Assembly (NCBI GenBank): GCA_039602395.1 | Contig: JBCNJP010000023.1 | Coordinates: 92,458,030 to 92,522,029, forward strand | Source: Deinandra increscens subsp. villosa | Lineage: Eukaryota > Streptophyta > Magnoliopsida > Asterales > Asteraceae | DNA length: 64,000 nt | Direction of reading: 5' to 3' | Shown: positions 61,801-64,000 of the stretch, piece by piece | Layout: each line of letters starts with the position of its first letter | Numbering within the stretch: the stretch's first letter is position 1 | Program-made: the position numbers and the translations under genes | The notes under the pieces: model-generated | The model's input: only the letters and a program-made list of their open reading frames with translations | The model's database searches: none | What the model was told of the DNA's origin: nothing

Positions 61801-64000
61801 TCATTCATCTATCTGGAAAAACTAGTGATTAGTGACAGCTTCAATTGATTTTAACAAAAAGAGCAAGCTATTCGAACAAAATTTATGTTGGCTTTTCACA
61901 CAAAATGCATACACCAATATGGTCCTCAATTTATTAACACAAGTAGGAGTTTATTTTCGGTGCCATACACTTGGAGATTTGTGTGTTTAGTGCTAATAAT
62001 TCTCAAAATATAATCTAATCTGATAATAAATTAATTAGCAAACATTAGCAATCACTTACTCTCAAGGGGGTGGATGCTGATAAACTTTCATCATTTCTGA
62101 GACGCTGTGAGAGGATAGCTGAAAGTTCATCTGAAACCCAAGTTATCCACAAGTTATGAGCTTTAATACAAAGATCTTGTGTTGTTTTTCTAAGTTCACC
62201 AAGTTGTGGGCCAGAACTATCATCAGCTCCAAACAATGCAGAAGCAGCAAGTGAAGATTGTCTTCTAGATGAAGTAATCATTTTCTTCCCATGGTTTTCA
62301 GAAGTAAAAGAATCAAACATTCCACTAGAATAAATCACTCCTTTTGATATCTTACCAGAAACTGCTGACAATGATTCATTCAACCATAACCGAGGAGAAC
62401 CAAGAATAACAGAAATGTTTCTAGAGTACTTCTGGAATGCAAACAATATTCTTCCAATAAATAGTGATCTCTCGACAATTATTGCTGGAGATGACGAAGT
62501 ATCGCCCAATGCAGAATACAAGGAATCCAACTCGTCCTTGATCTCTGTTAGTATGGCTGACATGCTTTCAAAACATTTGTTTTGTAAATATGGTGCTAGT
62601 TCCTTTAATCTTGAAGAGGCTTTTGGAGATTCTAAGAAGCTTAATAGGTCTTCGAGTACATTCTTGCAGTGGTTGTCCACCGCCATTCTAATTCGACCAA
62701 CTTCATCACCAAAATAAGCATTTAAACAGCTTTGGATATCACTAGCACTGGGAGATGCCTTAGGGCTAGTCACCAGTAAAGTCTTTTTGGCGGTGGGCTC
62801 CATGAACCAAGCTCCACCACCCAAAGGAGAACGATTCGAAAAATCTTGGAAATCAACTTTGTCAAAATGACCTTTATCCATGCTATGAATCGACTCCTTT
62901 ATATTGACAGTATTACTCATTTTATCAAACCCAGAGCGAATTATCGCTTTCATTCTGCTTGCAAAAGGCCGTTCGAAAATTTCATCCCAAAGATCATCAT
63001 CACTGCCTAAAACAAGCTCACGTGTTCTATTCCATGGCATCTCAATTTCGGAACCAAAAACGCTCTTTAGCCACTCCAAACTCCCTCCCAACACATCTTT
63101 TCCTTCCATAGTTTCCCTAATCAACTTCTCAGCTGCAGCAAGCTGCTGCCCACTATCAACAGCATCAATTAAGTACCGACCATTAACTTTGTTAACTATC
63201 TCCTTCCCACAACTCCTCAAGAAATCCAAACACGCTTTCGCAATAAACTCTCGATCCAGCATTACCATTAAAGACTCCAATTTTTCCCTAAAAGACTTCC
63301 ACAACCTCACTTCTTCATCCGGATTCGGTATCCCCCCAAACAACTGAGACACAGGGGGTGAATCCAATACAGTCCTGTAGAACAAAGGCATATCACTCAT
63401 CACCTGCAAAAACAACTCCCCTACATGTGCCACACTAACCTGAATCACCTTCAACACCTCACAAAACACCATTATCACATCCTCACTAGCTACCTTACAA
63501 CTATTTAGCTTCTGAGAAACACAAGACTTTCTAGAATCAAGTAACAGTTTCAAAATCTGAACAGGATTAAGTTCATCAATCACAGAAACAGCAGCTAGAG
63601 CATCAGCATAAACGGAAATCTCAAGCCCTAAATCCTGATCCAACAACCTCTCACGACTACGCTGAGAGATCTGAGCTTTGAAACTCTCAACTATCTGCCA
63701 TTGATGCTGTAACAAAGGAAACGTAAATAACTGACTCTTATTATTATTATTATTATTATTATCATTGCTTGTTAAACCATGGTGAACTAATTTGGCGCGC
63801 ATATAACGCGCAGCTGCACCGACAAACATCGATTCGTCGAGGCATCCCCAAATGCTCTCAGGAGTATCAACAATATACTTCACACGGCACGCTATGCCGT
63901 AAATTCGAGCCCTAGCGGGGTTCGAGGATGCGGAATTAGGGTTAACTGTTGTAGATGAAAGGGAACGAAGGATACCGACGTGAACGGCGGAGATATTGCG
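58125..64000 (-). CDS. COG1: Conserved oligomeric Golgi complex subunit 1, 5' end off the right edge
   Basis: Six minus-strand exons with consistent phases: 62060-64000 (continuing past the edge), 60803-60997, 60247-60527, 59606-59785, 59342-59519 and 58125-58376. They encode 1008 residues, compared with just under 1070 in Arabidopsis COG1, so about 60 are missing at the N-terminus. Diagnostic stretches are ARIYGIACRVKYIVDTPESI, GCLDESMFVGAAARYMRAKL, DLGLEISVYADALAAVSVID, WVSDELSAILSQRLRNDESL, SLPSMPSLYVTSYLYQACEE and the C-terminal FGDILPAQAAGLLSQFTATR. COG1 is part of the eight-subunit COG tether for retrograde vesicle traffic inside the Golgi, needed for correct glycosylation and wall deposition. 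A frame start at 63883 is not real: the reading stays open to the window edge. A run of asparagines (63738-63763) is encoded by an AAT microsatellite. Confidence 0.95.
58571..59035. mobile_element. Inverted-repeat element in the last COG1 intron
   Basis: catagaaacccaatatagtt with the following tttcctcaacctaatttt at the left is matched in inverse by aaaattaggtcgggggacta and tatattggttttttatgg at the right. Inner arms around 58700-58900 are also inverted (ttgttaactcttaaattggt / accaatttaagagttaac). TSD not resolved. Confidence 0.55.
63738..63763 (-). repeat. Trinucleotide microsatellite in COG1 exon 1
   Basis: About nine tta units on the plus strand encode a run of asparagines (SNDNNNNNNNKS) in COG1, probably in a loop between helices. 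Confidence 0.8.

Noticed and set aside
62415..63347. Plus-strand frames of 100 and 147 codons
   Set aside because: Antisense shadows of COG1 exon 1.
1..64000. CRISPR arrays, prokaryotic operons, plasmid or phage modules
   Set aside because: Spliced plant genes and plant transposons throughout; the regular repeats at 24700-25600 lack unique spacers.

Overview
The window is nuclear DNA from a flowering plant, almost certainly a eudicot. The genes are plant genes split by introns: a LEA_2 protein, a Casparian strip membrane protein, a SIP aquaporin, an alpha-expansin and the Golgi tether subunit COG1. The spacer DNA is AT-rich and packed with plant-type transposons. The style of the SINEs and MITEs made me think of Asteraceae, but that is only an impression.

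Layout. 1-466: 3' part of a LEA_2 gene (minus strand), with a long-TIR Mutator-like element just upstream. 631-9000: almost all mobile DNA, including two solo LTRs with target-site duplications (TSDs), nested hAT and Tourist-like MITEs, and a truncated copy of a small secreted glycine-rich gene. 9590-13600: two decayed F-box/LRR/FBD pseudogenes in opposite orientation and a second, frameshifted glycine-rich copy. 14990-22100: a Harbinger-like element, an unrecognised 87-aa gene, a TRIM retrotransposon inside a palindromic MITE, the intact glycine-rich gene and an unrecognised 115-aa gene. 22900-28150: a SINE, a Harbinger derivative that still codes for a Myb/SANT protein, a TIR element filled with a higher-order minisatellite, a 1.3-kb MULE with a perfect 9-bp TSD, and another Harbinger derivative. 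29015-36237: a decayed Ty3/gypsy pol gene split by a young Ty1/copia element with 121-bp LTRs and an almost intact 1456-codon gag-pol frame.

The right half is more gene-rich. It holds a CASP gene (36760-38079), SIP1 (39353-42965), an alpha-expansin (49669-51970), a six-exon gene for a small conserved membrane-type protein (52796-55227, minus) and COG1 (58125 to the right edge, minus). Their introns and spacers carry MITEs and SINEs, many with exact TSDs (9 bp for MULE-type, 8 bp for hAT-type, TAA/TTA for Harbinger-type).

The genes do not form a pathway or operon. CASP, expansin and perhaps the glycine-rich proteins act at the cell surface or wall, COG1 serves Golgi trafficking and SIP1 is an internal-membrane channel, but they are separate transcription units. 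I found no tRNA or rRNA gene, CRISPR array or prokaryote-type system. The least explained items are the three-copy glycine-rich secreted family, the two orphan small genes, the hairpin-bearing 1.06-kb insert in the copia leader, and the minisatellite-filled TIR element.
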